This document shows positions 29,301 to 41,575 of a DNA stretch of 64,000 nt, piece after piece. The DNA is taken from the NCBI RefSeq assembly GCF_046630445.1, contig NC_092339.1:77084001-77148000 (forward strand), given 5' to 3'. Source of the DNA: Rutidosis leptorrhynchoides. Taxonomy: Eukaryota; Streptophyta; Magnoliopsida; Asterales; Asteraceae. The first letter of the stretch is position 1. Every line of letters begins with the position of its first letter. The notes under the pieces are model-generated. The model saw nothing but the letters and a program-made list of their open reading frames with translations. It was not told the DNA's origin and did no database searches. A program made the translations under genes and the position numbers.

Positions 29301-30788
29301 GAGTCCGGTGCAATTTTTGTCGCCATAGACAATCAATGGTTCACCATTCTCGATAGGAATTCGGATTGCGTGAAGATCGCAAAGAATGTGAGATTTATTT
29401 TTGACCATCCAATTCATACCGATTATTACATCAAAACTCCCTAATTCCATGGGTATCAAGTCAATTTCAAATTCCTTACCCAAAATGTTCAAAGTACACC
29501 CCCGGTAATATGTGTCGGCACTTAAGAGTTTTCCGTCGGCCACTTCAATGGAATAAGTAGTATCTAAAGGGTGTGGTGGAGTGCAAAGGGTAGGAGCCAA
29601 ATTCTTAGACACGAAACATTTATCGGCACCCGAATCGAATAAGCAAGTAACATAAGAGTTGTTGAGAAGAAACGTACCCGTGACTAGTTCATTGTCATCT
29701 CGGGCTTCCTCGGTGTTGATGTTAAAGGCTCGGCCTCGGTTGTTGGGGTTGGCTTTCTTTTTCGGGCATTCGTTCTTATAATGGCCCGTTTGGCCACATT
29801 CGTAACAAGTGACCGTTTTTGGAGGATTGGGCCCCTTTCGAGCAACGGGGGCGGCGCTTGTGCAATTGTTGGCCCTATGACCAACACCTTGGCAACGGTG
29901 ACAAACTAGCTTGTTACATTCGCCGTGATGATGCTTGTGGCATTTGTTGCAAAAAGGTAAGTTTCCGACATAACCCTTCTTGCCGTCGTTGTTGAAAGGC
30001 TTTTTGGTGAAGGTGTTGTTGTAGTTGGTTGATGGAGTGGCTTCCCATTTCCTTTTGTTGCCACCCGACTTGTCCTCGGCCTTAGGAGCCGGCACTACGA
30101 TTTCGTCAACCGTTTCGATTAATTGGCGGGCCATGTTCATAGCGGCTTGATGAGTAGCGGGTTTGGATGACATCACCCCTTGTTTGATGCTCTTTGGAAG
30201 ACCGAGCATGTAGAGCTCAATCCTTTGAGATTCGGGGTTAACAAGATTAGGACACATCAAGGATAGTTCGGCGAAGCGTTGATTATAAGCTTTAAGATCG
30301 TTTCCGACCGCTTTCAAAGCTCTTAGTTCTTCCTCAAGCTTTCGGGTTTCTTCGCGCGAAAAATATTCAACAATCATCTTTTCCCTTAGATCGGCCCAAG
30401 AGAGGGCATGAGCTTCATCGGTACCCACCGATTGAACATAGGTGTTCCACCATGTTAGAGCAATTCCGGAGAAAGTGTGGGTGGAGTATTTGACCTTGTC
30501 TTGATCCCGACAACCGCTTATGCTAAAGACGGCCTCGGTTTGTTCAAACCAACGAGTAAGCACAACCGGTCCCCCGGTTCCATCATAAGTGTGAGGTTTG
30601 CACCCCATGAAAGCTTTGTAGGAGCACCCTTCGCTAGAGTTACTGGCTCCTTGGTTATTGTTGTTGTGGTTGTTGTTATTGTTGTTGTTAGACGAGTGAC
30701 CGGCCATGGCCGCATCCACGGCGGTGGCTATCATGCGTTGTAAGGCTTGTTCGGGAGTTTCATTGCGTCGTACACGGCGAGGAGGCAT
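26322..30788 (-). CDS. Gag-Pol polyprotein of element D
   Basis: 1488 residues from the ATG at 30788. Gag capsid is at about 55-225 (LTWWNTY at 111-117). Two zinc knuckles follow ([14 protein letters not shown] at 296-309; [14 protein letters not shown] at 328-341). Protease has DSGA at 385-388. Reverse transcriptase (about 575-750) has FIDD at 719-722, and RNase H has Asp at 868. Integrase has the HHCC finger (His1057, His1064, Cys1094, Cys1097) and the catalytic triad Asp1127, Asp1188, Glu1224. A GPF motif (1362-1364) and a chromodomain-like end (about 1420-1470, TWERED) follow. Gag and Pol share one frame. The long intact frame is consistent with recent activity. Confidence 0.97.
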   Translation of the reverse strand: MPPRRVRRNETPEQALQRMIATAVDAAMAGHSSNNNNNNNHNNNNQGASNSSEGCSYKAFMGCKPHTYDGTGGPVVLTRWFEQTEAVFSISGCRDQDKVKYSTHTFSGIALTWWNTYVQSVGTDEAHALSWADLREKMIVEYFSREETRKLEEELRALKAVGNDLKAYNQRFAELSLMCPNLVNPESQRIELYMLGLPKSIKQGVMSSKPATHQAAMNMARQLIETVDEIVVPAPKAEDKSGGNKRKWEATPSTNYNNTFTKKPFNNDGKKGYVGNLPFCNKCHKHHHGECNKLVCHRCQGVGHRANNCTSAAPVARKGPNPPKTVTCYECGQTGHYKNECPKKKANPNNRGRAFNINTEEARDDNELVTGTFLLNNSYVTCLFDSGADKCFVSKNLAPTLCTPPHPLDTTYSIEVADGKLLSADTYYRGCTLNILGKEFEIDLIPMELGSFDVIIGMNWMVKNKSHILCDLHAIRIPIENGEPLIVYGDKNCTGLNLVSCLKVRKLLRKGCFAILAHVKKIEADEKRIEDVPIVSDFSDVFLDELPGLSPHRPVEFQIDLIPGAAPVARAPYRLAPSELQELQSQIQELLDRGFIQPSHSPWGAPILFVKKKDGSLRMCIDYRELNKLTVKNRYPLPRIDDLFDQLQGSRVYSKIDLRSGYHQLRVKGEDVSKTAFRTRYGSYEFLVMPFGLTNAPAVFMDLMNRVCKPYLDKFVIVFIDDILVYLKSEEEHKEHLRLVLELLRKEQLYAKFSKCEFWLKEVQFLGHVVSDQGIKVDPAKIEAISKWETPTTPTQIRQFLGLAGYYRKFIKDFSLIARPLTALTHKERKFVWTSEQETAFQILKTKLTTAPILSLPEGNDDFVVYCDASKNGYGCVLMQRKKVIAYASRQLKVHERNYTTRDLELGAVIFALKLWRHHLLGTKSTIFTDHKSLQHIFDQKQLNMRQRRWIETLNDYNCELRYHPGKANVVADALSRKERAVPLRVRALNITIHTNLNSQIRVAQDEALKDNNIARELLNILVSRFEVKETGLRYYAGKIWVPRYGDLRNLILDEAHKSRYSIHPGANKMYHDLKEQYWWPNIKKEVARYVAKCLTCAKVKAEHQRPSGLLQQPEIPQWKWERITMDFITKLPKTSGGYDTIWVIVDRLTKSAHFLAMKETDKMEKLARLYIKEIVARHGVPLSIISDRDGRFVSRFWRTLQEALGTRLDMSTAYHPQTDGQSERTIQTLEDMLRACVVDFGKAWDKHLPLAEFSYNNSYHASIKAAPFEALYGRKCRSPLCWAEVGDVQISGPELIHETTEKILQIRDRLRTARSRQKCYTDKRHKDLEFQVGDRVMLKVAPWKGVIRFGKRGKLNPRYVGPFEILERVGTVAYRLDLPPQLSSVHPTFHVSNLKKCLAELDIVVPLEELTINDKLHFVEEPVEIVDYVEKELKQSRIPIVKVRWNAKRGPEFTWEREDQMRKKHPHLFPVPETSDSEEETTITTPA

Positions 30789-31197
30789 TGTTCCTTCAAA
30801 ACAAAAGAATACCGTTGGTTAGTATTCTAAATAATACTAACCGTGATATGGAATAAAGATAGAGAGAAAATTATCCTTGACCCGCCTTAAATTCTTTATG
30901 TCATAATGTCGTAATGTTCATATGTGTCACCGTAATATAATCCCGGAAATTATATTACCCTAACTCATGTGTGCATGCGACATTACTTCATATAGTCAAG
31001 GTGGCGTGCCAATTTAATTATACAACGCGAGATTAAGATAGAATAAGAGTAGATATGAGTAGAAGAGTTAGAGTATAAATGCACAATTTGTCAAGTAATT
31101 CCTATGTCAAGTCTATATGCCGGTTGTAGTCTAGACTCACCAATGTACCCTATGACTCGGGGTCGACACCAATGAACTCTAAATCCCTACAACCAAA

Positions 31198-31209
31198 GCT
31201 CTGATACCA
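31198..31209 (-). other. Primer-binding site of element D (tRNA-iMet type)
   Basis: On the minus strand it reads TGGTATCAGAGC, two bases inside the 5' LTR. It matches the initiator tRNA-Met 3' end exactly. Confidence 0.94.
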
Positions 31210-31211
31210 CT

Positions 31212-33498
31212 TGTAGCGACCCCGACAAATCGTCAAATGACGGCGTCATCTACGTATGGTCCCATTACATGGTCGTAAGTCTTTATAACAAGTTTGACCG
31301 AAAAGTATGTCGCATTCATTTCATAAATAAGGGTGTTTCAAAGTTTACAAAAGTAGTTTCCATAACAAGTACATAACAATGTTTAAAGTTTGTATGAAAC
31401 ATGTGCGACACAATTAAAAGTAGTCAAAAAGACGCTCCACGTATGCAAGTATACCCGACATCCAATGCAAGTATCAAAAAGTATGAGCGGAAGCATGTAT
31501 CACCTAAGTTCAAAGACCTGAGAAAAACATAGAGAATCTGTCAACGAAAACGTTGGTGAAATCATAGGTTTAAATAAGTAAGTGAGTAAAAGTAAGTTGA
31601 ACCACAAGATTTGCAACATCGATAAAGTCATAGTACATTCTAAAAGTTAATATTCACGAGCACTCAATTATCAAAGCTTAACATTCCGTCCGTTGAACCC
31701 CGTAATAATAGTGTTAGAACATACACTGTTTCCCGAAAATATATTTCACCCGTAGACGGTAGCGAACCGTCCGAAGTGAGGGTTTGTCAAACCCATATGG
31801 CCATATAACATAAGTTCTCGCTTACACCATCTGATGTAACTAATGATAATCGAATTGAGGATTTGTGTTCAAACTCGTATGTAGAATGTTTGTTTTCCCT
31901 GTACTTGTGTTCACGTAGTTTAAAAGAACGTTTATGTTTTCTCATCCCAAAAGTAAGTTCAAAAAGAGTAAAAGTGGGACTATGATCTCACCTTGTATGC
32001 ACGAACCAAAAAGTACTTCGACAAGTAACGTGTGCAAAGAACAATGCTAGTCTTGACCTAAACAAATAGGTTGTATCAATAACGATAGTCACGAAGGGTC
32101 AAAGATGTTCAATTAGTCCTATGGCTCGTTACGACTCGATTATGTAGCATGTGAAATCAAATTGTCAAGTTTCATGCAAGATACAAGTATATAAACAAGT
32201 TAGGAAGGTTGCATAATCATTTGGTTAAGTTTGACAAAAAGTCAAACTTTGGTCGGTCAAAGTCAACGAAAAAGTCAACACGTTCGGGTCGGGTCCCGAA
32301 CTATTTTTCTGAGGTTTTTAATCATGTATGAGCATGTTAGAACAAGTTACATGTGAATCGGAGGTGCGTAGCATAGCAAACATTATTCGAAAATTGACAA
32401 AGTTGGACAGACCACATTGGCGCGCCGCGCGGGTATATGGCGCGCCGCGCCATTACCTGTGCAGAGAATTCTGGTCAGTTTTTCCAAGTGTGCACGAACC
32501 AAAACCTTTTCTAACACAACTCTTGACCCGCAAACACTTATAACGCCTATCATACATCGTTGGAAAGGTATTTTGACGAGTAAAACAACTAAACACATAT
32601 CATCAATCAAACTTCCACTTGCAACAACCAAAAACCGCAATTAATGTTCCTCATTCAATGCATACAAGTCATAAATGCAATTTAATGATTTGGCAACCAA
32701 ATTACATGAACGATGTGCCGTTTCGAAGGTAATTAAGCATACAACACAACCTAACACTTACAATTAACATTATCAAGCATTTAATGCATCAAGATTCAAT
32801 TTACTTCTATCAAACCCTAACCCAAAATCACAAATTCTACAATCATGATTATGAAACTAATCCATGTCAACCTACATACCAATTTGAAGCTAGTGATGTT
32901 AAGAACACAATTAAAACATGAACTTTCATCATCAAACAACATATGAACACCTAAAACTCAAGATTATGCAAGTGTTCTTTCATAATGAACTAGTTACATC
33001 AAAATTGCAAGAACAAGCATACAAATCACATAATCATACTAGACTTGAGCCATAGACACTAATTAACAACTTTATAACTCAAAAATCTCAAGAACACATA
33101 AAATTAGTGATTTTAGAAAGTTACCCAAAATTGATGAAATCGGTATGGAATCGAAGAGGAGATCACGAGGAGTTCAAATATGTAATTTGTTTTGATTGAA
33201 TCCTTCTTGAACGAATTTGGATGATGATTTCCTTTTTGATGAATTTAGAGAAAGAGTGGAAGTAATTAGGAAAAAGAGAAAATGAAATGGAAAATGGTGG
33301 GGAGGTGGTTGACTTAGTCAAAAGGCTAGTCACCACTTTAGTGTTTTGGCGGAACTAGTCCCTCGAGTTCGGTTGCGGGTGCGTTAAATTACCTAAACAT
33401 GATAATTTAAAACGCGTATTAACGAGATGTGTTATAAACATATAACGGAACTTAAATAGTTAAACGGAAAAATTGACGGAAAAAGGCGGGATGTTACA
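31212..33498 (-). repeat. 5' LTR of element D
   Basis: 2287 bp, the same length as the 3' LTR and nearly identical. Differences noted by eye include T/G near 31319, T/C near 31529, T/C near 31819, G/A near 33178 and A/G near 33414. On the minus strand, transcription would run from this LTR towards gag at 30788. Confidence 0.95.
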
Positions 33499-34298
33499 TT
33501 AGTTCCAAGAACGTTGCAGAGGTAATCAAGTTAGCTGAAAGGGTGGTGTTAATGATTATAAGGGATGCGGGGTAATTAAAGAATGATAATGATAAATATA
33601 GGTAATAATCATGAAGATAGTGACTAAATTATTAAGATTATGATTGAGATACATGGTATACAATATTGATTCGATAACAAACTGGAAATGAATATGAATA
33701 TGATACGTGACTTTGATGGGGTAATGAGTTGGATATAATGATGAGGATGATTATGATAATAACGAGATCATAATGATGATAAGTGATGATGATGGATAAT
33801 GGTTTAACGAAAATGACTATAATAATAAGGATGATGATGTTAAATGATCGGGTTTAGGATAATATTAAATGATGCACGATATAAATATAGATGATGATAA
33901 GCAAGGGATCGTTGTGATAATAATAATAAATGAAGTGATTAAGGTGATGAAGATACATAAAATGAGATGATGAGGTAAAAGAATGATATGAGAATGAGGA
34001 TGATACACGATTTATGATTATGATTTTATAAGTGATCGTGATCACAGAAATGACTTGACAATGGTGAGGAATTAGGAGTGTTTGTGGTTAAGGAGTAATC
34101 GGGTTAGCGGGACGTCGTGGGTTCAAACTCGGACTTGGGCATTTTTTTAAGGGCTACTTCCTTGAGGTAGTATTTCTATTATCATTACTATTATTGTTAT
34201 CGTATCATTATTAGTATTAATATAAGTATTATTATTATTAATATTATCATTTTATGAATTAATAAAATAGGTATTATTATTTTTTTTTTATCATTTTA

Positions 34299-34365
<67 letters not shown>

Positions 34366-35695
34366 CTAAGTATTATAAATATTATTGTTATTACTATTAT
34401 TATCATTAATTATTATTATTATTATCATCATTATTACATTTAACGTTAAAATTATTATTTTTAACATTATTATTACTATTATCATTATTTGTATAACTAC
34501 TATTACCATTAGTATTATTATTACTATTACAAAAAATATTATTTATGTAAAATATAATTATTACATATAACGTAACTATAGTACTATTTTTATTATTATT
34601 TATCTAAGCTATATAAAATAAATATAGTTAATTAAATTATTAATGAAACCCATAATTAAAATAACAATTAAATCACTAATAATATATAAATTTGTTCGAT
34701 TACCATTATATGTGTTAATATATACACAAATGATACAGGTTCGTGAATCCGAGGCCAACCCTACTTTTATACAATGTCGTCATATGTATTTTTACTACAA
34801 AATACATTATGGTGAGTTTCATTTGCTCCCCTTTTAAATGCTTTTGCAATATATATTTTTGGGACTGAGAATACATGCGCTTTTATAAATGTTTGACGCA
34901 ATAGACACAAGTACCTTAACTGCATTCTATGATAGAATTATCTGGGATTGGGGTTGATTATTATGACACGCTTTAGCCCCCCGGTTTCCGTTAGAGCATA
35001 TGAGCTCCCGAGCCGGGTGGATGGTTTATTATTTATGACATTTTGGCACCGGTTGGCCTATATTTTATAAACATGTGTTCAGCCGTGGGGTGTAAAGACC
35101 GGCACAGAGGTTCTATATATTTTGAAGGCACGTGTATTCAGCCGTGGGGTGAAAGACCGGCACAGATGGTTACTAATATATTTTGAATCCTCACCAGGTG
35201 TTCTTCATATGAAAGATATTTTTTTTGTGCAGTTGGAATGGGACTTCTGCACGTTTTATTATATTTAAAGTCTTGTGGTCTATTAAAATGATGAAAATGA
35301 AATGATTACTATAAACTGATGAACTCACCAACCTTTTTGTTGACACTTGAAAGCATGTTTATTCTCAGGTACGAAAGAAATCTTCCGCTGTGCATTTGAT
35401 CATTTTAAAGATATTACTTGGAGTCATTCATGACATATTTCAAAAGACGTTGCATTCGAATCGTTGAGTTTATCAAGATCATTATTAAGTCAATTATAGT
35501 TGGATATATTATGAAATGGTATGCATGTCTGTCAATTTCAGATGTAATGAAAGATTGTCTTTTCAAAACGAATGCAATGTTTGTAAAATGTATCATATAG
35601 AGGTCAAGTACCTCGCGATGCAATCAACTGTTGGGAATCGTTTATAATCGATATGGACTTCGTCCGGATGGATTAGGACGGGTCCTTTCATCCGG

Positions 35696-36454
35696 TATTG
35701 GTGATCTCGTGATTATACACTTGGATTATGCTTAGATTTTGAGGAACGTGAGGTTCATCCCCAAGCTCACGAGAAGGTTTATCTCGGCTGGGCAATTAGA
35801 TGATGATAGGTGTCATGTTCTATTTGAAAATCAAAGGTGGATAGTGTTTAAAGGAGGTTATATTATTCCTCGCGGGTATAAGACGGGTACCATGTATATG
35901 GTTGATGTTCCTTCCGAGGAATGACTAGGTGACTTTGTAGGTGCTAAAGATCCTAGTGGGCTAATGCTTCTCGAGATTGTTGAGGGGTCTTGTTTGAGTG
36001 GGAGCTCAAGTGAAGTCGAAACTAGTGGAGATTCGGGTCGAATTGGGTACACTAGAGTCTTAGTTACTTCGGGTAGATCTTCATCAATGACAACTTTGTT
36101 GCGATCGATCGAGGAAGATGAACACGAAGTGTTTCTAGGAGTCAAGGTTAATGATACATCCTTACAATGTGAGTTTCCTCATGGTGAAAAATCGGGTTTG
36201 TCGAAATTCGTGCGCACATAGTAGTTGGTGATCCAACGGTGAAAGCAAAGGCGGTAAAGTGGACGATTAAAGGTACGGTTGCGTTCTCGTGTCAGATTTT
36301 AATCGGTAATGTTCATATGTTCGTTCTACCTACGGGTTTATTCTTTGTTGGAAAGATATATCAGGTTGACGAAATTGTGTACGAGTGGGTAGCTTGGGCG
36401 ATGGGGTTTCTAGAGTCGTGTCGAGCTCAAATGACCCGTTGTCTCCTAAAATAG
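35696..36454 (+). pseudogene. Ty1/copia remnant, right part of element C
   Basis: Continues the copia frame of 12939-13108. There is one TAG near 35735, then the typical post-protease block (RNVRFIPKLTRRFISAGQLD; KTGTMYMVDV). After another stop, a Ser-rich stretch and a 71-codon frame (36239-36454) are not recognisable. No integrase or reverse transcriptase is seen before the 3' LTR at 36700, so C is internally deleted or non-autonomous. About 245 bp before the LTR hold no coding signal. Confidence 0.75.
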
Positions 36455-36699
36455 ATGCCGTATCCAAAGAGGTTCTTGGTCCCAAGCTAGTAACATAAAG
36501 ATCGAATTATAGCTCAACGGGGGGTTTTTTTTTTTTTTGTCGAAAGACTTCGCTTGCTCGTGGGTTAACGAGTGAAGTGCGGCGTGATTCGGGTGCAAAT
36601 CTGACAGTATTAAAAGGAGTGTGTAAATAGTGGGTCGAGTTGTTGCTGTGAGATGAAAACAGGTTGAAGTTGAGTGTCGCGTCTCTTCGAGTGGGAGAT

Positions 36700-37183
36700 T
36701 GTTAGGAGTGCGAAGACGAGTTAAACACGATTTGGTTTATGAGATGTGGTCCTATCGCGACCGGGATGGACATGGCCGCAACCACTATGTTTGGCCGCAA
36801 CCGCGATGCATAGGCAAATCGAAACAATTGCTGGAAACATGGCAATCGCGACCGGGATGGATCCTATCGCAACCGAGATGTTTCTGTGACCATAATTGGA
36901 TTTGGACTAGGAGTTTACGTTTGCTTCGTATTCGGTGTTCATTTTGCACTATAAATACCCATATGTAACCTATAATGTATACCAACGAAAATTAATAAAA
37001 CAATACTCTTTGGTTGACCGATGATTAAAGTAATCAAGTTTGATTACATATAACCTCGTTAAATTCTTGTGTTTTTTTTTACGTTTTTGCTAGCTTCTTC
37101 GTGTTCATCACATATATTCGTTTGTCTTGTAGGTTAATAGGTTGTCAAGTCTTGCTAAAGATCACCAAATCGTTTCTGACACA
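36700..37183 (+). mobile_element. 3' LTR of copia element C
   Basis: The tract GTGGGAGAT precedes TGTTAGGAGTGCG, the usual copia polypurine tract and LTR start. A TATA box (TATAAATA) lies at 36950-36957 and AATAAAAC follows near 36993. The LTR probably ends at GACACA near 37183; the exact end is uncertain because its partner is outside the window. It contains four to five copies of a CpG motif (ATCGCGACCGGGATGG, from 36754 and 36845, and degenerate copies). Confidence 0.75.
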
Positions 37184-37190
37184 TATGACA

Positions 37191-38063
37191 CGAAGTAAGT
37201 TGTTATTAAATATTCTTTTTAACGTCAAGTAACTAAATAACTTGGTACTACTCTGTATATAAAATCATACTATACTATAAATAATGATTACATAAGTGAT
37301 TAAGCTATCAATATCCTATACTGTAATGCTAAAGAACAAAATTATAAGTGGGACATGACATGATAATAGCATGATATATATTGGGTACAGCTTGCAAATG
37401 GCATCTTTTTCTCTACAAATAGTTGAAGTTGAAGCACTCCTGTGAAACCAAGACTCGATGTTTTTTGTAGTTACTGCAAGGGGATATATTATATATATTT
37501 CCTAATTTGTAATTACCGAAGTAAACAGACCTCCAACAAAACCAACAAGATACAAATCCCAAAATAGCATTCTACCACTTTCAACAAACAAGTTGACTTG
37601 TTCTCATTTTATTACCCTTTTGTTGAACATAACTTGCATGCATTAAGCAGATGATCTCCAATTGTTTAGTGCCACAAAACAAGTGTTTTGTAATCAATCC
37701 AGTTGTAGTATATGATACAATGCATCAGAATCTTCATCCCAATATTGCCATCAACACAAAGACAAAAGATGCAAATACCATCATTACTGATATACCACTT
37801 GATATCATATCATATAAAAGTTAAAATGATAATTCCCGTAAATAAAATATAAAATAATTAAGAATAAGAATAAGCTTATCCTCAAGTGAAACATTCTTTT
37901 CTACATATATTGTTATCAATTATTAATTTTGCAATCAGAGTCAAGTTACATATCCTTTCACTAAAGTCATTGACAACTGACAATACACAATATTTATATT
38001 TATATTCACATAAACAACAAAAAACCAACAGTAATGTGGCCACTGATAGGTAATTTAATTACC
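37191..38063. other. Intergenic spacer with the RING gene 3' UTR
   Basis: AT-rich sequence without protein frames. The part near 38063 is the expected 3' UTR of the minus-strand RING gene. I see no other feature. Confidence 0.5.
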
Positions 38064-38666
38064 TCATTCCCAAATTAAAGCAAAAAGAAAAACAAGACCA
38101 ATTATCAAAAGTGGTGATACTTCATGATGGTGATCTCTATGTAGTGCATGATGACCTCCAAAGTTTAATGCATGCAATTCAACATTAAAAATTGAAGGAA
38201 TAAAACCACCAAATGAAAATGTAATGTTCCCAAAACTAGCTGTAATTGCAGGCCCAAAACCACCTATAAATCCTGACCCATGTTGTGCAAATGCATTTCC
38301 ATCTTGTGTCGTCGCAGTCTCTGGTCGAAGACCGGCTGGGCGTTTTGGGATATTTGCGCCGTAATTTGGTTTAGACTTTGAATCTGTTGAATTTTTACCT
38401 CTACCATATAAAGGTACTAATTTTCCATCTTCTATAAAGGCTTTGCAAATTGGGCATTCATTAGAATGAGAGTGCATATGAAGCCATTTGTAAATGCAAG
38501 GCCAACAAAATAGGTGACCACATAATGTAACAACTGGATCATGTGCTAAATCCAAGCAAATACTGCATTCGAAATTTGCATTGTCGCCGTTGTTGGAACC
38601 ATTATTGTTTGAGAACGATGAGCTTTGGGTCGGCCTGCTTGCCGTTTCCCCAAAACCACCGGACAT
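38064..38666 (-). CDS. Membrane-anchored RING-type E3 ubiquitin ligase (RMA/RNF5-185 family)
   Basis: 200 residues from the ATG at 38666. The frame extends four codons upstream only through TTG codons. A C3HC4 RING finger near residues 32-74 opens ECSICLD, contains [15 protein letters not shown] and closes with [14 protein letters not shown] follows, a signature of plant RMA-like ligases. A Gly/Phe-rich linker leads to a C-terminal hydrophobic segment ([16 protein letters not shown]) that would anchor the protein in the ER membrane. The family ubiquitinates membrane or misfolded proteins. A splice acceptor (TTTACAG) at about 38693 suggests an intron in the 5' UTR. The coding part is one exon. 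Confidence 0.92.
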   Translation of the reverse strand: MSGGFGETASRPTQSSSFSNNNGSNNGDNANFECSICLDLAHDPVVTLCGHLFCWPCIYKWLHMHSHSNECPICKAFIEDGKLVPLYGRGKNSTDSKSKPNYGANIPKRPAGLRPETATTQDGNAFAQHGSGFIGGFGPAITASFGNITFSFGGFIPSIFNVELHALNFGGHHALHRDHHHEVSPLLIIGLVFLFALIWE

Positions 38667-38839
38667 CTCCAACAACAAGTACTCTCAAAGTACCCTGTAA
38701 ATCATAAAAACAAGTATCAAAATATGAAATCAACAATCACTAACTAAAAAGATACGAATATGGGCTAACCAAATGGAAGCAACTTCAATCTAATCTAATT
38801 TCTATTTAAAGTAAGTTCGCGCCATTAAAACAATTTCAT

Positions 38840-38942
38840 GTCCACCATAGATTTTGATAAATCCACCAGTATTGTGCATTGAGTTTAATTGTATAAGCTC
38901 AAAATGCACATGTACGGTGGATTGATCAATAATGGTGGATGC
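38840..38942. mobile_element. Small foldback MITE-like hairpin
   Basis: Imperfect inverted arms of about 40 bp (CCACCATAGATTTTGATAAA on the left, reverse of TTGATCAATAATGGTGG on the right) enclose an AT-rich loop. It lies in the probable 5' UTR intron or promoter of the RING gene. I could not define a target duplication. Confidence 0.55.
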
Positions 38943-39086
38943 ATTATCACCGCTTTAAAATAGGTAGCGTTTCTGTACGGGTTGATGATTTGGCAGACGT
39001 TAACTAAAAGTTACAACTTGTAGCGCCTTATTTTTTATAAGGTGATATGTATTAAACTAACAAGAAGCTATCATAAACAAAATGTT

Positions 39087-39328
39087 TTTTTTTTTTTTTT
39101 TGGTAAGCGAGTAAACCCTTCATATGAACGAGCACATTGGCTCCCCCATAGAAGGTAAAACCTCGGGTAATCAAGCCCCCCGAGCGCGAGACCTGTTACC
39201 GGGTGAATTGCGCATTATGCGCACCCTCTAGTCACACTCCCTTTTTGAACAATTTGGGCCAGGAATCGAACCCGGGTGGTGTGCTTCATTGGGCAACTCG
39301 GTGACCACTCAGGCAAGCCTGAATGGTT
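39087..39328 (-). mobile_element. tRNA-derived SINE, copy 1
   Basis: On the minus strand a tRNA-like head has an A box (GCCTGAGTGG) and B box (GGGTTCGATTCC). A body with GTGCGCATAATGCGCAATTC and a poly-A tail follow (poly-T at 39085-39101 on the plus strand). It is flanked by the 13-bp duplication TAAACAAAATGTT (39074-39086 and 39329-39341). It is the same family as the copy at 40372. Confidence 0.92.
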
Positions 39329-39341
39329 TAAACAAAATGTT

Positions 39342-40359
39342 ATTCAATATATAATATTTAGGGACGAAATAAATGTATAGATTGTAGATAAATTCTTTGA
39401 ACGCGCGACAAAAGTATGATGATAAGCCTAAAACCTGAATTTGAACAAAAGTTAAATCTTTCGATAACACGGTTAAACTAGTTTTAACGTAATTTACAAA
39501 CACATTCGATTATAATGCAATGAAATTTTATTAAAAATGTATTATAATAGAGGTGAAATTCAAAACAACCTAAATGCAATCAGAAACCAATTAATAGGAT
39601 GTTTATCATATTCAAACAAAAGAAATGTGATATTAATCAAATATCATGAATTCTTCTGCTAAAGAGATTAAGGATTGATTAATCACCGTATAATTGGAGA
39701 AAAAATATAGCGAATTAGCAAGAACAATAAACAGCAACTCACCACCTTTTTTTATTTTCAATGAAAAATAATAAATAAAGGTGGGAATTCGGACGTTGCA
39801 ACATAATTAAAGGATAGAAAGGTAGTTACATATATTACGACATCGTTTCTTATGCGTTAGCCCAGACTCGAGACCAATATACCCGAGGCTATTAACATCG
39901 TTTCATATGATCTATGTGAGAGGGCCGATGGGCACATTATTTTAGAAATGATCCATTCTATCTAAGGTTTTGTAAAGCCCAAGGAACCTCAAACTTTTGG
40001 TACTAAATCGTACATATTTTAGTTGCTTTTTTAATATTAGTTTATCTCGACGTCAAGCAAATGTAAATTAAATTTTTTTATATCAATCTTGCTTTTTCTA
40101 TTTGAAGAGTAAGGGGATTTTAATTTTAGTATATTAAAGAACAATTGTATAATAGGTAAACATTTTAGCTAATTGTAAATGTTATACGAAGAATGTGTGA
40201 AAGGAACAATCTCAACGAATTTATTAACAATATAAAAGAGGTCTTAAGTATTATTGTAAAAAGTCGGTTGAGTCGACCGACGTGACAATTTGGGGAATAG
40301 TCTGTCTCGTTTCAGTAAAAACCCCTAAGAAGCCGGGTTAAACTTTAAAGTTTGTCAAA
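39342..40359. other. Spacer upstream of the RING gene
   Basis: No coding signal. It probably contains the promoter and first untranslated exon of the minus-strand RING gene. I could not place either with confidence. Confidence 0.4.
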
Positions 40360-40371
40360 ATCAAAGTTGGT

Positions 40372-40617
40372 TAACCACGCAGCCTTGCCTGAGTGGCCAT
40401 CGAGTTGCCCAATGAAGCACACCACCCGGGTTCAATTCCTGGCAATGCCAAATTGTTCAAAAGGGGAGTGTGACTAGAGGGTGCGCATAATGCGCAATTC
40501 ACCCGGTACCAGGTCTCGCGCTCGTGAGACTTGATTACCCGAGGTTTTACCTTCTATGGGGGATCCAATGTGCTCGTTCATAGGATGATTTCGTTGCTTA
40601 CCCAAAAAAAAAAAATA
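40372..40617 (+). mobile_element. tRNA-derived SINE, copy 2
   Basis: A box (GCCTGAGTGGCCA), B box (GGGTTCAATTCC) and an A-rich tail. It is flanked by the perfect 12-bp duplication ATCAAAGTTGGT (40360-40371 and 40618-40629). It lies 1.0 kb from copy 1 in the opposite orientation, so the pair could form a long hairpin if transcribed together. Confidence 0.94.
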
Positions 40618-40629
40618 ATCAAAGTTGGT

Positions 40630-41100
40630 CTGGTCAGAATTAGGTCAATTTTTTAAAATTAGTTTTTGTAACCTATATCAATGTTTGAAACTTTTATCTA
40701 ATATATACTCCATATGTTTAATCTATTTATTACTGAAAATCAACATCGGTCAAGGGCCGACTCATCCCCGGTTCGACCTAATTCCATGGTATGACTGCTC
40801 GTCCCAAACTCGCGACTTCTACAATCTTAGTCTTAAATTCTTCAAACATCATTAGAAGCATATTATGAGGTAGTTTGCAAAATGGTATAAATGGTCACCT
40901 AATAATGCGTTTAGATCATGTAAATCTGATTAAAAATACCCGTCAATTCCCGAGTAACCTAAAAATGAAAATTCCGTTTAATATAAACTCGATTTTAAAT
41001 CATAAAAATTGTATTTTATTCTTGAAAGAATTTAAAGTGGGCCGGATTATACCAGAAATGGGCCATAATTTTAAAACGAAATCTTACTCAATTACAACCT
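40630..41100 (+). promoter_or_regulatory. Likely displaced upstream region of METTL4
   Basis: This spacer would adjoin METTL4 if the MULE were absent. It contains GTGGGCCGG (about 41037) and ATGGGCCATAA (about 41058). These GGGCC elements resemble the site II motifs of plant housekeeping promoters. The MULE now separates them from the gene by 4 kb. Regulatory function is inference. Confidence 0.4.
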
Positions 41101-41575
41101 TTTGAATTGGGGCCAATCACCAAAATACCCATTTTTTTGGACTTTTCTGAGCTGGAACCCAAAAAAAAAAAAACTTGACAAAATGCCCGCGCAAGGCGCA
41201 AGAGACCTTGCGACCTTGCGACTTGCGTCCTTGCGACTTGCGTCCTTGCGTCCATGTGTTAAAAATTTAGGTCAAATATAGATATCACACACCACATACA
41301 CACACACACACCCCGACACTCATCTCTTGCGACCACTTTGCGACCGACGGCGATTACTAAGTACCTTGCACTTGCGTCCCCCTTGCGACCCGTCTACCCT
41401 TGCGACCTTTCTTCTGAGACTCACCACATCACCACCACCACCACCACCATCGCCAGTACCACCGCCATCAGTACATTTTCCCCACCGTTACCATCACCGC
41501 CTCCATTCGCATCACCGTCACCAACACGATTAAGAACAAGGAATAGAAAAAAAACCGACGAAAAAGGTGATCAAG

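Larger units (their letters stand above)
24000..33498 (-). mobile_element. Intact young Ty3/gypsy chromovirus-type element D
   Basis: 9499 bp with two 2287-bp LTRs (24000-26286 and 31212-33498) and the duplication TTAGT at 23995-23999 and 33499-33503. A primer-binding site adjoins the right LTR. A purine-rich tract (minus AAGGTGTAGGTAA) adjoins the left LTR. The polyprotein is uninterrupted. I found only about five substitutions between the LTRs by eye, so insertion was recent. The polyprotein, the C-terminal chromodomain-like segment and the tRNA-Met primer fit the Tekay/Del lineage. All parts needed for transposition appear to be present. Confidence 0.96.
13109..35690 (+). mobile_element. 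Non-autonomous LTR retrotransposon B, carrying element D inside its 3' LTR
   Basis: Two direct LTRs (13109-17504 and 21801-35690) flank a 4.3 kb internal region, with the duplication TCCGG at 13104-13108 and 35691-35695. A tRNA-Met primer-binding site follows the 5' LTR, and a purine-rich tract ending GGGTAGGTAC precedes the 3' LTR. There are no protease, reverse transcriptase or integrase frames, so it must have been mobilised in trans. This is the LARD-like class. Without D it is about 13.1 kb. The LTRs differ by scattered substitutions, roughly 18 seen by eye in the first 2.2 kb, so B is clearly older than D. Confidence 0.93.
21801..35690 (+). repeat. 3' LTR of element B, split by element D
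   Basis: Left part 21801-23999, right part 33504-35690. Without D and one TTAGT it is 4386 bp against 4396 bp for the 5' LTR; the difference lies mainly in microsatellites. It ends GGTCCTTTCA, then the target duplication TCCGG. Confidence 0.93.

Noticed and set aside
24000-33498. Large tandem duplication of a host region
   Set aside because: The repeated blocks are the direct LTRs of one retrotransposon, as shown by TG...CA ends, primer-binding site and target duplication.
36699-36968. 89-codon ORF with repeated Arg/Asp/Gly pattern
   Set aside because: It is the copia LTR read through its CpG motif repeats.
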